Virus record (IMG/VR): IMGVR_UViG_3300028394_000036
Span: 1 to 64,000 of that record
From: a virus
Strand: one strand, 5' to 3'
Length of the DNA: 64,000 nt
Below are positions 35,151 through 42,444 of the stretch, piece by piece. The notes under the pieces are model-generated. The model was given only the letters and a program-made list of their open reading frames with translations. It did no database searches and had not been told where the DNA came from. A program made the translations under genes and the position numbers. The first letter of the stretch is position 1. Each line of letters opens with the position of its first letter.

Positions 35151-36183
35151 ATATATTCCGAATCGTATTTAGATTTCCAAAATTTCTTTGTAACCAGTGT
35201 TCAAAATTAGGTATAGCAGTGTATAATTTATCTACTATAAATAATTTGTCCAATTCAATTTTATTTAGTTTTTGGATTTCACCATCGACCATGCCACGTA
35301 TAGATGATTTAAAACTTTGTGAAATATCAACATCGTGTAATTGCATAATCTTATAGTTAGTTTCTAATACACTAATGTTATTTTTGAGTTCATTGACTGC
35401 TTTAGATTTATTATCATACAATTTACAAAATTCTACGAACATATCTAAATCAATTTTTCTTTTTTCTGAAAGTATTGGGAAGTGTTTCAATATTGTTTTT
35501 TCACCAAACCCACTAATACCTTTAATGTTATCACTCTTATCGCCTAATAATGCTTTGAATAAAATAAAATTCTCACACCATACTCCAGTTTCTTCTAATA
35601 GATTTTCTGGTGTATATAACTTTTTTTTCGTTGGTAAATACACAGAAACTTGTTCTGATACCAACTGTAAAAAATCTCTATCATTCGATAATATAACAGA
35701 TTTTTCTTTCAAATAAAAAGAAAGGTAGGCAATAACATCATCGGCCTCAATATTATCCATCGATATAATGGTTAATGGCAAATTCTGTAAATAAGTAAAC
35801 AGACGAAACAGTTGAAACCTCATAGACTTTTGTTCATCCTCAAGATTCTCAAAACCCGCAACCCTATTTAATTTAGATTTATTTGCTCTACCTTCCTTGT
35901 AGTTTGAATATATTTTTTTTCTTCTTAGTGAACCACCCTTCCCGTCAAAGACCACAACAACCCGCGTGGGATTAACCATACGGACTGTTGCAGCGAGTGA
36001 TTGGAGAAAACCAGAAAGACCACCGATATGTTGCCCATCCTCGTTAAGAGTAGGAATAGCTGAAAATGTTCTTATAAATAAGTTCATTCCATCTACAATC
36101 AAAACCTTACTATCACGGTGTAAATTACCTTGTAGTTCTTTCTCAGTTTCTATTTCTTGAAGTAGTTTCTGATACTTGTTCAT
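35140..36183 (-). CDS. rnh: RNase H / 5'-3' exonuclease (T4 Rnh, FEN family)
   Basis: A 347-residue FEN-type nuclease. Metal-binding residues lie in VLIVDGMNLFIRTF, VVVFDGKGGSLRR, NIEADDVIAYL, SNDRDFLQL and the helix-hairpin region LLGDKSDNIKGISGFGEKT. It removes primer RNA during lagging-strand synthesis and trims flaps. A one-base overlap (TAATG) couples it with uvsX. The arrangement helicase, nuclease, recombinase, SSB is a compact replication-recombination operon. Confidence 0.92.
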   Translation of the reverse strand: MNKYQKLLQEIETEKELQGNLHRDSKVLIVDGMNLFIRTFSAIPTLNEDGQHIGGLSGFLQSLAATVRMVNPTRVVVVFDGKGGSLRRKKIYSNYKEGRANKSKLNRVAGFENLEDEQKSMRFQLFRLFTYLQNLPLTIISMDNIEADDVIAYLSFYLKEKSVILSNDRDFLQLVSEQVSVYLPTKKKLYTPENLLEETGVWCENFILFKALLGDKSDNIKGISGFGEKTILKHFPILSEKRKIDLDMFVEFCKLYDNKSKAVNELKNNISVLETNYKIMQLHDVDISQSFKSSIRGMVDGEIQKLNKIELDKLFIVDKLYTAIPNFEHWLQRNFGNLNTIRNIYAG

Positions 36184-37328
36184 TATAATTCGTCATCAAT
36201 TGACTGATTTGAAATAATTACTTCATCAATACGAGCAGAGTCAAGTTGTTGGTATTTCATAATTACCTTTTCTGCAATTTCATCATAAACCATTTCTTTT
36301 AATTTTGGATGATTCATAATTTTTTCAACAAAATCTTTCGATTGAAATTTAATAACTTCGCCCGTTTCTTTGTTTGTCCATGAATACCAAGCACCTGCTT
36401 GTGCAACAAGGTTATAATCTTTCATCGTGGTAAGCCAACTACTATAGTCATCTATGCCAGAATCAAAATAAATCTCGTATTCACATTCTCGTAGTGGTGG
36501 ACCAACTCTGTTCTTTACTAATTTAGCCTTTACTCTTGAACCAACGATTTCATCATGTCCTTCAACCTTTACTTTAATTGAACCGATTGAAGAGAGACGA
36601 ATACGAACGGAAGCATGAAACGGAAGTGCTTTACCACCGGGTGCTGTCCATTGATCTGAAAATGCAGGTGCATTTAGTTTTTGACGAAGTTGATTTGTGA
36701 TAATAAGACAAATGCGTTCTCTACCGATTAAATTTGTTATTTTTCTCATTGCCTTTGAAATGATAAGTGCCTTTGCAGTAGCATAACCATCTTTATCAAA
36801 ATCTGCAGCCATCTCTGTTTTAGTAGATGCACCGGCAATAGAATCAATAACTATTGTAACCAATTTATTTTTATCGGAAGAACGAACCTTCTCAATAATA
36901 ACCTCAACCGCTTCAAACACATCTTCCATTGTATCCAATGGAATGTAGAGCATGTCTTTAAGGTTCAAACCAATTGCGGTTAGATATTCAGTAGAGATAG
37001 CATTTTCTGTGTCTATGTAAACTGCAAGTCCACCTTTTCTCTGAGTGTTTAGTAGAGCATGTGCTGCTAATAGAGATTTACCTGATTGTTCTAATCCTGT
37101 TATTTCACACACTCTACCTACTGGAAATCCACCATTCTTACGATTTGAAATTGCCAAATCAAGAATTGTTGAGCCAGTACCAACCCATTCTTTTACAATC
37201 GTGGGTGCATCACTATCACCCTCAAGAAAATAAGCGGTTTTAAAATGCTGTTCTTTGAACTTTTTATTTATTGTTTCTGCAATAACTCCACCGAGTTCAT
37301 CGGATAAGTCACTCTTTGATTTTGCCAT
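36183..37328 (-). CDS. uvsX: RecA-like recombinase (T4 UvsX)
   Basis: A 381-residue RecA/UvsX protein. Walker A is GLEQSGKSLLAAH at about 56-68, Walker B VTIVIDSIAGAST at about 143-155, and ICLIITNQLRQKLNAP matches RecA loop L2 region. C-terminal residues are acidic (SIDDEL). It forms filaments on ssDNA for recombination-dependent replication. Start has a purine-rich site in the 14-base gap after gp32. Confidence 0.93.
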   Translation of the reverse strand: MAKSKSDLSDELGGVIAETINKKFKEQHFKTAYFLEGDSDAPTIVKEWVGTGSTILDLAISNRKNGGFPVGRVCEITGLEQSGKSLLAAHALLNTQRKGGLAVYIDTENAISTEYLTAIGLNLKDMLYIPLDTMEDVFEAVEVIIEKVRSSDKNKLVTIVIDSIAGASTKTEMAADFDKDGYATAKALIISKAMRKITNLIGRERICLIITNQLRQKLNAPAFSDQWTAPGGKALPFHASVRIRLSSIGSIKVKVEGHDEIVGSRVKAKLVKNRVGPPLRECEYEIYFDSGIDDYSSWLTTMKDYNLVAQAGAWYSWTNKETGEVIKFQSKDFVEKIMNHPKLKEMVYDEIAEKVIMKYQQLDSARIDEVIISNQSIDDEL

Positions 37329-37342
37329 AACGTATATCCCTA

Positions 37343-38113
37343 TTAAAATAAGTCATCGAAAGAAGAAGCAACTGTTGAAGAAGTTACCGCTTTTGTATGT
37401 TCTTCTGAATTACTGGTTTTACCCTGTGTGTTGTTTGTAGAACTTTTTACAACGTCTTCGTGTGTAGTTCCCATCCAAGTTTGTAATTGTGATTTTAATT
37501 CATCATAAGTTGGCTCTGGATAAAGTTCATTGATTTTTGGTTGCTGTTTAACTTTCTCAAGAACCGCAGGATTTTCTGTAAGTGGTGTTTGTTTTGGTTT
37601 AACACGAATAGATGTTTCTGCATACGACTTACCGATTTCTTCTGCTGACTTAACAGTAACTACAATATCACGCCCATTTTTAGGATCGGATAAATCACCG
37701 TAATCTTCATCAGCAAAAAATGTTAAAAGTTCTTCATAAATCATTTTACCAAATCCCCAAAACTTTACACCCTCGGATTCTTGCCCACGGATAATAACTG
37801 GTAAATATGTTCTCATTTTTGGTTCGAGCTTTCTTCCCATTAGCCAATCTTCTTTGTCACCTGTTTGTTTTAACTTCTCAGCAAACTCAAGAATAGGGTC
37901 AGGGCGACCATATGTTACAGGAGAAAGAATAGACCGCTTTCCTATGTTGTAATGAAAGTAAAGGTCAATGAATGGATTTTCTAAGTTGTGAACATAAGGA
38001 ACAATTCTAATTTGATGTTCACCTGGTTCTGGTTTCCAAATGTTTGAAACACGATTGTTTGTGTTTTTTAATGAAGACAAACGATTTTTAATTGCATCAA
38101 GATTGATAGCCAT
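37343..38113 (-). CDS. 32: Single-stranded DNA-binding protein (T4 gp32)
   Basis: A 256-residue SSB in the gp32 position. The core fits gp32 (FHYNIGKRSILSPV and DPILEFAEKLKQTGD, compare the T4 CPVCQYI region), a middle KFWGFGKMIYEELL, and an acidic, flexible tail ending SSFDDLF for partner binding. The zinc ligands of T4 gp32 are not present: the Cys and His positions are Ser/Pro/Tyr here, so no zinc site. It has its own promoter (TTTG, 20 bases, TATATTTG) after a terminator. Confidence 0.85.
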   Translation of the reverse strand: MAINLDAIKNRLSSLKNTNNRVSNIWKPEPGEHQIRIVPYVHNLENPFIDLYFHYNIGKRSILSPVTYGRPDPILEFAEKLKQTGDKEDWLMGRKLEPKMRTYLPVIIRGQESEGVKFWGFGKMIYEELLTFFADEDYGDLSDPKNGRDIVVTVKSAEEIGKSYAETSIRVKPKQTPLTENPAVLEKVKQQPKINELYPEPTYDELKSQLQTWMGTTHEDVVKSSTNNTQGKTSNSEEHTKAVTSSTVASSFDDLF

Positions 38114-38173
38114 GATGTAACTCCTTAATAAATAATAAATAATGTTGAACTCATATCGTTCAATATGTTAGTA

Positions 38174-38181
38174 CAAATATA
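38174..38181 (-). promoter_or_regulatory. Promoter: TTTG-N20-TATATTTG before gene 32
   Basis: The best match in the window to a Bacteroidota sigma-A promoter: TTTG, 20 bases, then TATATTTG on the coding strand. It lies 61 bases before the gp32 start, directly after a terminator that ends the preceding operon. Confidence 0.7.
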
Positions 38182-38204
38182 ATGTTTTAATGTTTAATAT
38201 TCAA

Positions 38205-38242
38205 ATCTTATGTAAAATAAACATGGGGACAAAATGTCCCCA
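38205..38242 (-). terminator. Terminator upstream of gene 32
   Basis: A perfect 8-bp stem TGGGGACA/TGTCCCCA with a 3-base loop (38224-38242). T-rich sequence stands on both sides, so it can end transcription of the 38326 operon on the coding strand and possibly also the opposite direction. Confidence 0.75.
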
Positions 38243-38325
38243 GTGATTTTATTTATTTCTGTTGTTATACCGTAATAGTTCTTTGAATCGATTAGTTAAT
38301 TTAATAATGTTATGTAAAATAATAT

Positions 38326-39477
38326 TTACTTGACTAATGATTTAAGATGAGCCTTTACTGCCTTTGCTGTATCTCCTCTCCATGCAGAAGCATTAGAAAG
38401 AAAATAAAGAACAATAGTTTTAGCATCATCTGCACCATATCTATCTGATATATTAGTAAGCTTACTCATTGCATCAAGATACGGTTTAGCACCGAAATAA
38501 ACATTCTTCCAATCTTTCCTAATAAGGGCTGCAATGTCATGCAATGGAGTTTCTTTAGTTAATTTTGGGGTTAGCATCTGAGTTCTAATTATTTCTTTGA
38601 TTTTCTTACGTAGTTTGTTCTTCAATCGCTCATTTACATTAGACTCTAGTATCTTTACTTGTAATATATCTTTTTTATCTATGGTATCTCCATTGAAAAC
38701 AAAATTGCCATACATCTTGGCAACTGAACCGTTGATTCCTTTTTTGGTCTTGGTATCTATTGATAATTTTTTATTCATTCTATTAAAATAACTCAACATA
38801 TCATAATCTAGATCCTTAGCACCTACTATTTCTCCTGGACCTGGAAAGTTTTCATTCGTAGGTTGAATTTTATTTTTCAATCGCTCATTTACTTTCCCTT
38901 CTACTTTTGGAGCTTCAATTGGTTTTACTGGTTCTTTCTTGGGTTCTTCCTTCGGTTCTGCTTTTGGTTTTTCTTCTTCTGGAGACTGAACCGATAATTT
39001 TAATTCAGAATCAATTTCCCCTGCAATGTTATTAGCAACATTATTAATTACATTTACAAATTTTTCAATTAATTCTGCATCGCCATCAGTAAGTCTTTTA
39101 CGAATAAACAATCCAATTTTATCAATGATTTTCTGAATATCTTTTTCCCTTTGTTCTTTTTCTGCTTCGGGTAACGGTGTTGACTTTAATGCGTTCAATG
39201 ATTTGTATAATACTTTTAATGCAACCATATCAGAAAAACGAGAACCGAGAGCCATCAACTTTTCTTTGGATTCACCGTACTTATCATTTAATGAAATTTT
39301 TGAAAACCATTTTTTAATAATAGCAGAGTTTGTTGATGGAAACATACTTTTTATTAAACCACGTTTATTCTCTAAAACATTTGAAGCATCAACTAATACT
39401 GAATATCCAAGTGGACTAATTGCTCCCGCTGATATTGCTTCTTTTAATTGCTTTTTATTGCTTCTGTGTTTTTTCAT
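38326..39477 (-). CDS. Unknown, possibly packaged, protein with VNERLKNK repeats
   Basis: A 383-residue basic protein. An N-terminal MKKHRSNKKQLKEAIS has a potential prohead-protease site LKE|A. A helical domain follows to about 160, then a low-complexity Glu/Lys/Pro linker (about 170-200). VNERLKNK occurs twice, at about 200 and 285, the second followed by LRKKIKEIIR. The C-terminal 80 residues form a second helical domain. Such modular basic proteins with repeated short helices occur in T4-type phage heads. Function unknown. Confidence 0.55.
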   Translation of the reverse strand: MKKHRSNKKQLKEAISAGAISPLGYSVLVDASNVLENKRGLIKSMFPSTNSAIIKKWFSKISLNDKYGESKEKLMALGSRFSDMVALKVLYKSLNALKSTPLPEAEKEQREKDIQKIIDKIGLFIRKRLTDGDAELIEKFVNVINNVANNIAGEIDSELKLSVQSPEEEKPKAEPKEEPKKEPVKPIEAPKVEGKVNERLKNKIQPTNENFPGPGEIVGAKDLDYDMLSYFNRMNKKLSIDTKTKKGINGSVAKMYGNFVFNGDTIDKKDILQVKILESNVNERLKNKLRKKIKEIIRTQMLTPKLTKETPLHDIAALIRKDWKNVYFGAKPYLDAMSKLTNISDRYGADDAKTIVLYFLSNASAWRGDTAKAVKAHLKSLVK

Positions 39478-39484
39478 TAATATC

Positions 39485-39811
39485 TCACGGTAATAAGGTT
39501 ATTTTATTTTGATTTTGAACTATATACAAACTTATACTTGTTTTCTTGTTAAAAAAGTGAAGTTTGTTACCTATTGGTTTTCTATATATATACCCCATTT
39601 CTTTTAGGGCATCAACTACCTCATGTTCTTTGTATCCATCAACACCTATAACATTATCAGGCAGTATAGTGATATTAGAGAGTTTATTTTTTAACTGTGT
39701 AAATATAGAATCAAACCCACTACTTTCTGTGAGTTGTGAAATTTCACGTAGTTTTTTAACTACTTCTTTTAATACAGTTTCTACTATGTCAGTGCTTTTA
39801 TTTTTTTTCAT
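39485..39811 (-). CDS. Unknown protein with possible prohead-protease site
   Basis: A 108-residue protein. The basic helical N-terminus (to residue 29) ends LTE|SSG, a match to the T4 prohead-protease pattern (L/I)xE. The rest contains HEVVDALKEMGYIYRKPIGNKL, a small alpha-beta segment. It is preceded by a late-type TATTTATA 27 bases upstream and is 8 bases before the similar-looking 38326 gene. Function unknown. Confidence 0.5.
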   Translation of the reverse strand: MKKNKSTDIVETVLKEVVKKLREISQLTESSGFDSIFTQLKNKLSNITILPDNVIGVDGYKEHEVVDALKEMGYIYRKPIGNKLHFFNKKTSISLYIVQNQNKITLLP

Positions 39812-39837
39812 GATTAATTTAATTTAGTATAATAATA

Positions 39838-39845
39838 TATAAATA
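39838..39845 (-). promoter_or_regulatory. Late-type motif TATTTATA
   Basis: Coding strand CTATATTTATATATT lies 27 bases before the start of the 39485 gene, in a 49-base AT-rich gap. Confidence 0.5.
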
Positions 39846-39860
39846 TAGTATAAATTTAAT

Positions 39861-40250
39861 TTATAATGTATAAACGTTAACTAATATTATTTTTACAACA
39901 CGAAATCCATCACGGTTTTTTAACAAAGCGCAATTTCTGTATCTCTCCCATTCAATTGGATATTTTTTATCCAATACACCATTATTTAGATTCATAATAA
40001 GTTCGTTCAACGCGTTTATCGTGTAGATAGTGTTGGTTTCTTTTTTCTGATGAACCATAATAGAATTCGGTAAAAATTTCTTATATGTATCCATTACTAT
40101 ATTATATGATAATATAGAATCCTCTTTTGTGTCAAATGACTTAAATAAGAAGACTTTATTATTTAATATAGAAAAGTTTTCTTTTATACTTTGTAAAGTA
40201 TCATTTATTTGATACTTTCTCGTGAAAGTGCATACCAGTTGTGTTTTCAA
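39861..40250 (-). CDS. Unknown protein
   Basis: A 129-residue protein starting MKTQLVCTFTRKY. It looks like a small alpha-beta fold: strand, helix (INDTLQSIKENF), strand KVFLFKSF, with a C-terminal strand VVKIILVNVYTL. Key motifs not recognised. The gene is followed by a late-motif-driven pair and preceded by a 65-residue acidic protein. Function unknown. Confidence 0.5.
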   Translation of the reverse strand: MKTQLVCTFTRKYQINDTLQSIKENFSILNNKVFLFKSFDTKEDSILSYNIVMDTYKKFLPNSIMVHQKKETNTIYTINALNELIMNLNNGVLDKKYPIEWERYRNCALLKNRDGFRVVKIILVNVYTL

Positions 40251-40267
40251 TACCTCTCTCTAATGTA

Positions 40268-40465
40268 CTAATAAAAATTATCGTCAGAACTTAAATCAAC
40301 TCCCAATAATACTTTAATCATACCATCTATGAGCTCGTCATCATCTATATTTCTATGAAGTATTTCAGTAAGTACTAATCTCTGTTCTTCATTATTAACG
40401 TCAGGAATTTCAACCTTCGTAATATCACTCCACTCCTGCGCTATTTTTAAAAAATCAATTTCCAT
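40268..40465 (-). CDS. Small acidic protein, unknown
   Basis: A 65-residue acidic protein: MEIDFLKIAQEWSDITKVE at the start and SSDDNFY at the end. A late-type TATTTATA lies 32 bases upstream, and a clear GGAG site precedes the ATG. No function recognised. Confidence 0.55.
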   Translation of the reverse strand: MEIDFLKIAQEWSDITKVEIPDVNNEEQRLVLTEILHRNIDDDELIDGMIKVLLGVDLSSDDNFY

Positions 40466-40496
40466 AAAACACTCCTATGATTCTGTTATCAACTAA

Positions 40497-40504
40497 TATA
40501 AATA
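40497..40504 (-). promoter_or_regulatory. Late-type motif TATTTATA
   Basis: Coding strand GATATTTATATTAG, 32 bases before the 65-residue protein gene. Confidence 0.5.
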
Positions 40505-40509
40505 TCAAA

Positions 40510-41730
40510 TTAAATTCTTTTAATAGCACCAAAGTCATCACCAGCATAAACTTTTAATGTCATTCCATCAGTTTCAAAAATATTTTTTAATAAATTTATT
40601 AGGTTTTCTTCGTCTGGATGTATATCAAACACGAACGCATCGTACAAATACATAGAGAAAATGGACTTTTTATCGTTAATAACAGGTAAAACAGTTTTAA
40701 TCTTTTTCACATTATATTCAGTTTCTAACGATTGAAGTATATAATTAAATACTTTATTCGGTGTTGGATCTTGAATACCCCTGAATAGTTTGCCATAGAA
40801 GTGAGAATCAACATAACCATCCTTTTCATACCCTTCCCACAACTGATCTATAACCACTTGTACACGTTGGAAGAATGGATGTTGAATAAAGTCTGATGTT
40901 ATTCTACCATAGATGTTTTGAAACACTCTTGTTTTGAATGCGTCATACTCACCATTCATTCCTAATTCTACTTTTATTTGTTCATATGGGTGGTAGTCAA
41001 ATTTATAATCTAAAATCCTTGCTAATAACTTAATATGGAAAGCGTCATAATCAAACTGAACTATTTTCCCACCTTCAAATCTTGAGTGAATTTTATTCCG
41101 TGTACCGTCTTTTTTATTCAATGCAGAAAAGTTAAAGTTATTCCAAGCATTGCTCGGTCTACTTGTTGCGGTATACCACATATAATTTTGCTTTTTACGT
41201 TCATCACCAACAAGAATTTCATTCTTTTCTATTTCATAAAACACATTTGTAAAGTCATTGCAATAATCAATACATTGTTCGGTTATTGTCATTTCACTTC
41301 TAAACTGTTCAAACCCCAAAACATATTCCCCAATCTTCTTTGCCCACTCCAATTGATTCGCCAACGGTATAACATGACCTAAATCTTCTATTCTAAAGAA
41401 CTTAGTGGATAAAACTTCCATCCCCTTTGGATAAAATTCTCTTGGATTAATACTATCACCAGCGTAATAATGTAAATATGAATTCAAATCAATACCTTCA
41501 TTGAACCCATGATAAAGCATCGCTTTCTTGTTAAACACAAGAGAAGTTGGCGATAACTTAATATGAGTTAATTGAATATCGGAATCGAGTTCATCTGGAT
41601 GTGTAAAGTTAATATACCTATCTGTACCATCGGTTAATCGAAAGTACAGACCAATTACTGTGGTATCAGAAGAATGCTTGTTCCAATTTGAAAGTAATGG
41701 AACACAAACGCACGATTTATCTTGAAACAT
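40510..41730 (-). CDS. Family A DNA polymerase-like protein
   Basis: A 406-residue protein resembling the polymerase domain of PolA. YTATSRPSNAWNN at 186-198 corresponds to the RxSSSxPNLQN region; motif A is QFDYDAFHIKLLA with D227; motif B (O-helix) is K266-x3-F270-x3-Y274-G275, as in PolA K758/F762/Y766; KVFNYILQSLE matches the N-x-x-x-Q segment; motif C is LYDAFVFDIH with D364, where PolA has HDE. The O-helix Arg and the motif C Glu are replaced. The first 150 residues may be a reduced exonuclease domain. It is shorter than Klenow. Activity is plausible but untested; it lies among late genes, away from gp43. Confidence 0.7.
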   Translation of the reverse strand: MFQDKSCVCVPLLSNWNKHSSDTTVIGLYFRLTDGTDRYINFTHPDELDSDIQLTHIKLSPTSLVFNKKAMLYHGFNEGIDLNSYLHYYAGDSINPREFYPKGMEVLSTKFFRIEDLGHVIPLANQLEWAKKIGEYVLGFEQFRSEMTITEQCIDYCNDFTNVFYEIEKNEILVGDERKKQNYMWYTATSRPSNAWNNFNFSALNKKDGTRNKIHSRFEGGKIVQFDYDAFHIKLLARILDYKFDYHPYEQIKVELGMNGEYDAFKTRVFQNIYGRITSDFIQHPFFQRVQVVIDQLWEGYEKDGYVDSHFYGKLFRGIQDPTPNKVFNYILQSLETEYNVKKIKTVLPVINDKKSIFSMYLYDAFVFDIHPDEENLINLLKNIFETDGMTLKVYAGDDFGAIKRI

Positions 41731-41758
41731 AAAGGTCAGTTAATATAAAACTAAAAAA

Positions 41759-42418
41759 TTATACGTCATATATACTAAATTCTCTTGGATTATTTAGTAG
41801 TGTTGGTAATATACGAGATTTTATTGAATATCTCTCAACAATTCTTAAATTAGTATCAACCACACCTGGTTTTATCAATAAACCGTCTTTATTGAAAACA
41901 TCATATTCTGGTCCTACTATTTTCCAGGGAACTTCTATCAACTCATACAAATATCTGTTTATGCCCATTTCGTCAGAACCATATCCAGCTGTTTGAGAGT
42001 AATCTATTTCAAAAAATACACGATTTGGCTCATTTCTTTTTGAAATAAAAAATCTTCTCATCTTTCCATCTTTTAATTCAGATTCATTTATAACTCTACG
42101 AACTGCTCTTGGTGCTTGATATTTATAGAGTTGATGACTACCACCTTGCATTATTTTTTTCTTCTGACCTTTTACAACAGTAAATTGTTTCAAATCTAAA
42201 TATCTGAAATATGTTTCAGTTCTATCTTTATATCTAATTAACCGTTTTGAACGAATTGGATCCCAATCTGGCTCACTAAAAACTTCGCCAGTAGTGTATC
42301 TATGATAAAATCCAACATACTCTTCCCAATTCTCTAATGCCATAAATTCTTTTTCATTAGCAAACAAGTTTCTTTTTATTTGATTTTCAGAATAATATAT
42401 CTTAGCTCTTAAAGCCAT
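41759..42418 (-). CDS. Probable baseplate/virion structural protein
   Basis: A 219-residue protein beginning MALRAKIYYSENQIKRNLF and with long basic and aromatic strands (LIRYKDRTETYFRYLDLK). It belongs by position to the baseplate block: next genes are the hub-like, LysM and repeat-rich proteins. I have the impression of similar proteins in other T4-like marine phages but cannot name a family. No catalytic motif. Called structural on context. Confidence 0.5.
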   Translation of the reverse strand: MALRAKIYYSENQIKRNLFANEKEFMALENWEEYVGFYHRYTTGEVFSEPDWDPIRSKRLIRYKDRTETYFRYLDLKQFTVVKGQKKKIMQGGSHQLYKYQAPRAVRRVINESELKDGKMRRFFISKRNEPNRVFFEIDYSQTAGYGSDEMGINRYLYELIEVPWKIVGPEYDVFNKDGLLIKPGVVDTNLRIVERYSIKSRILPTLLNNPREFSIYDV

Positions 42419-42444
42419 TCAAATACTCCTATTAATTTACTATT

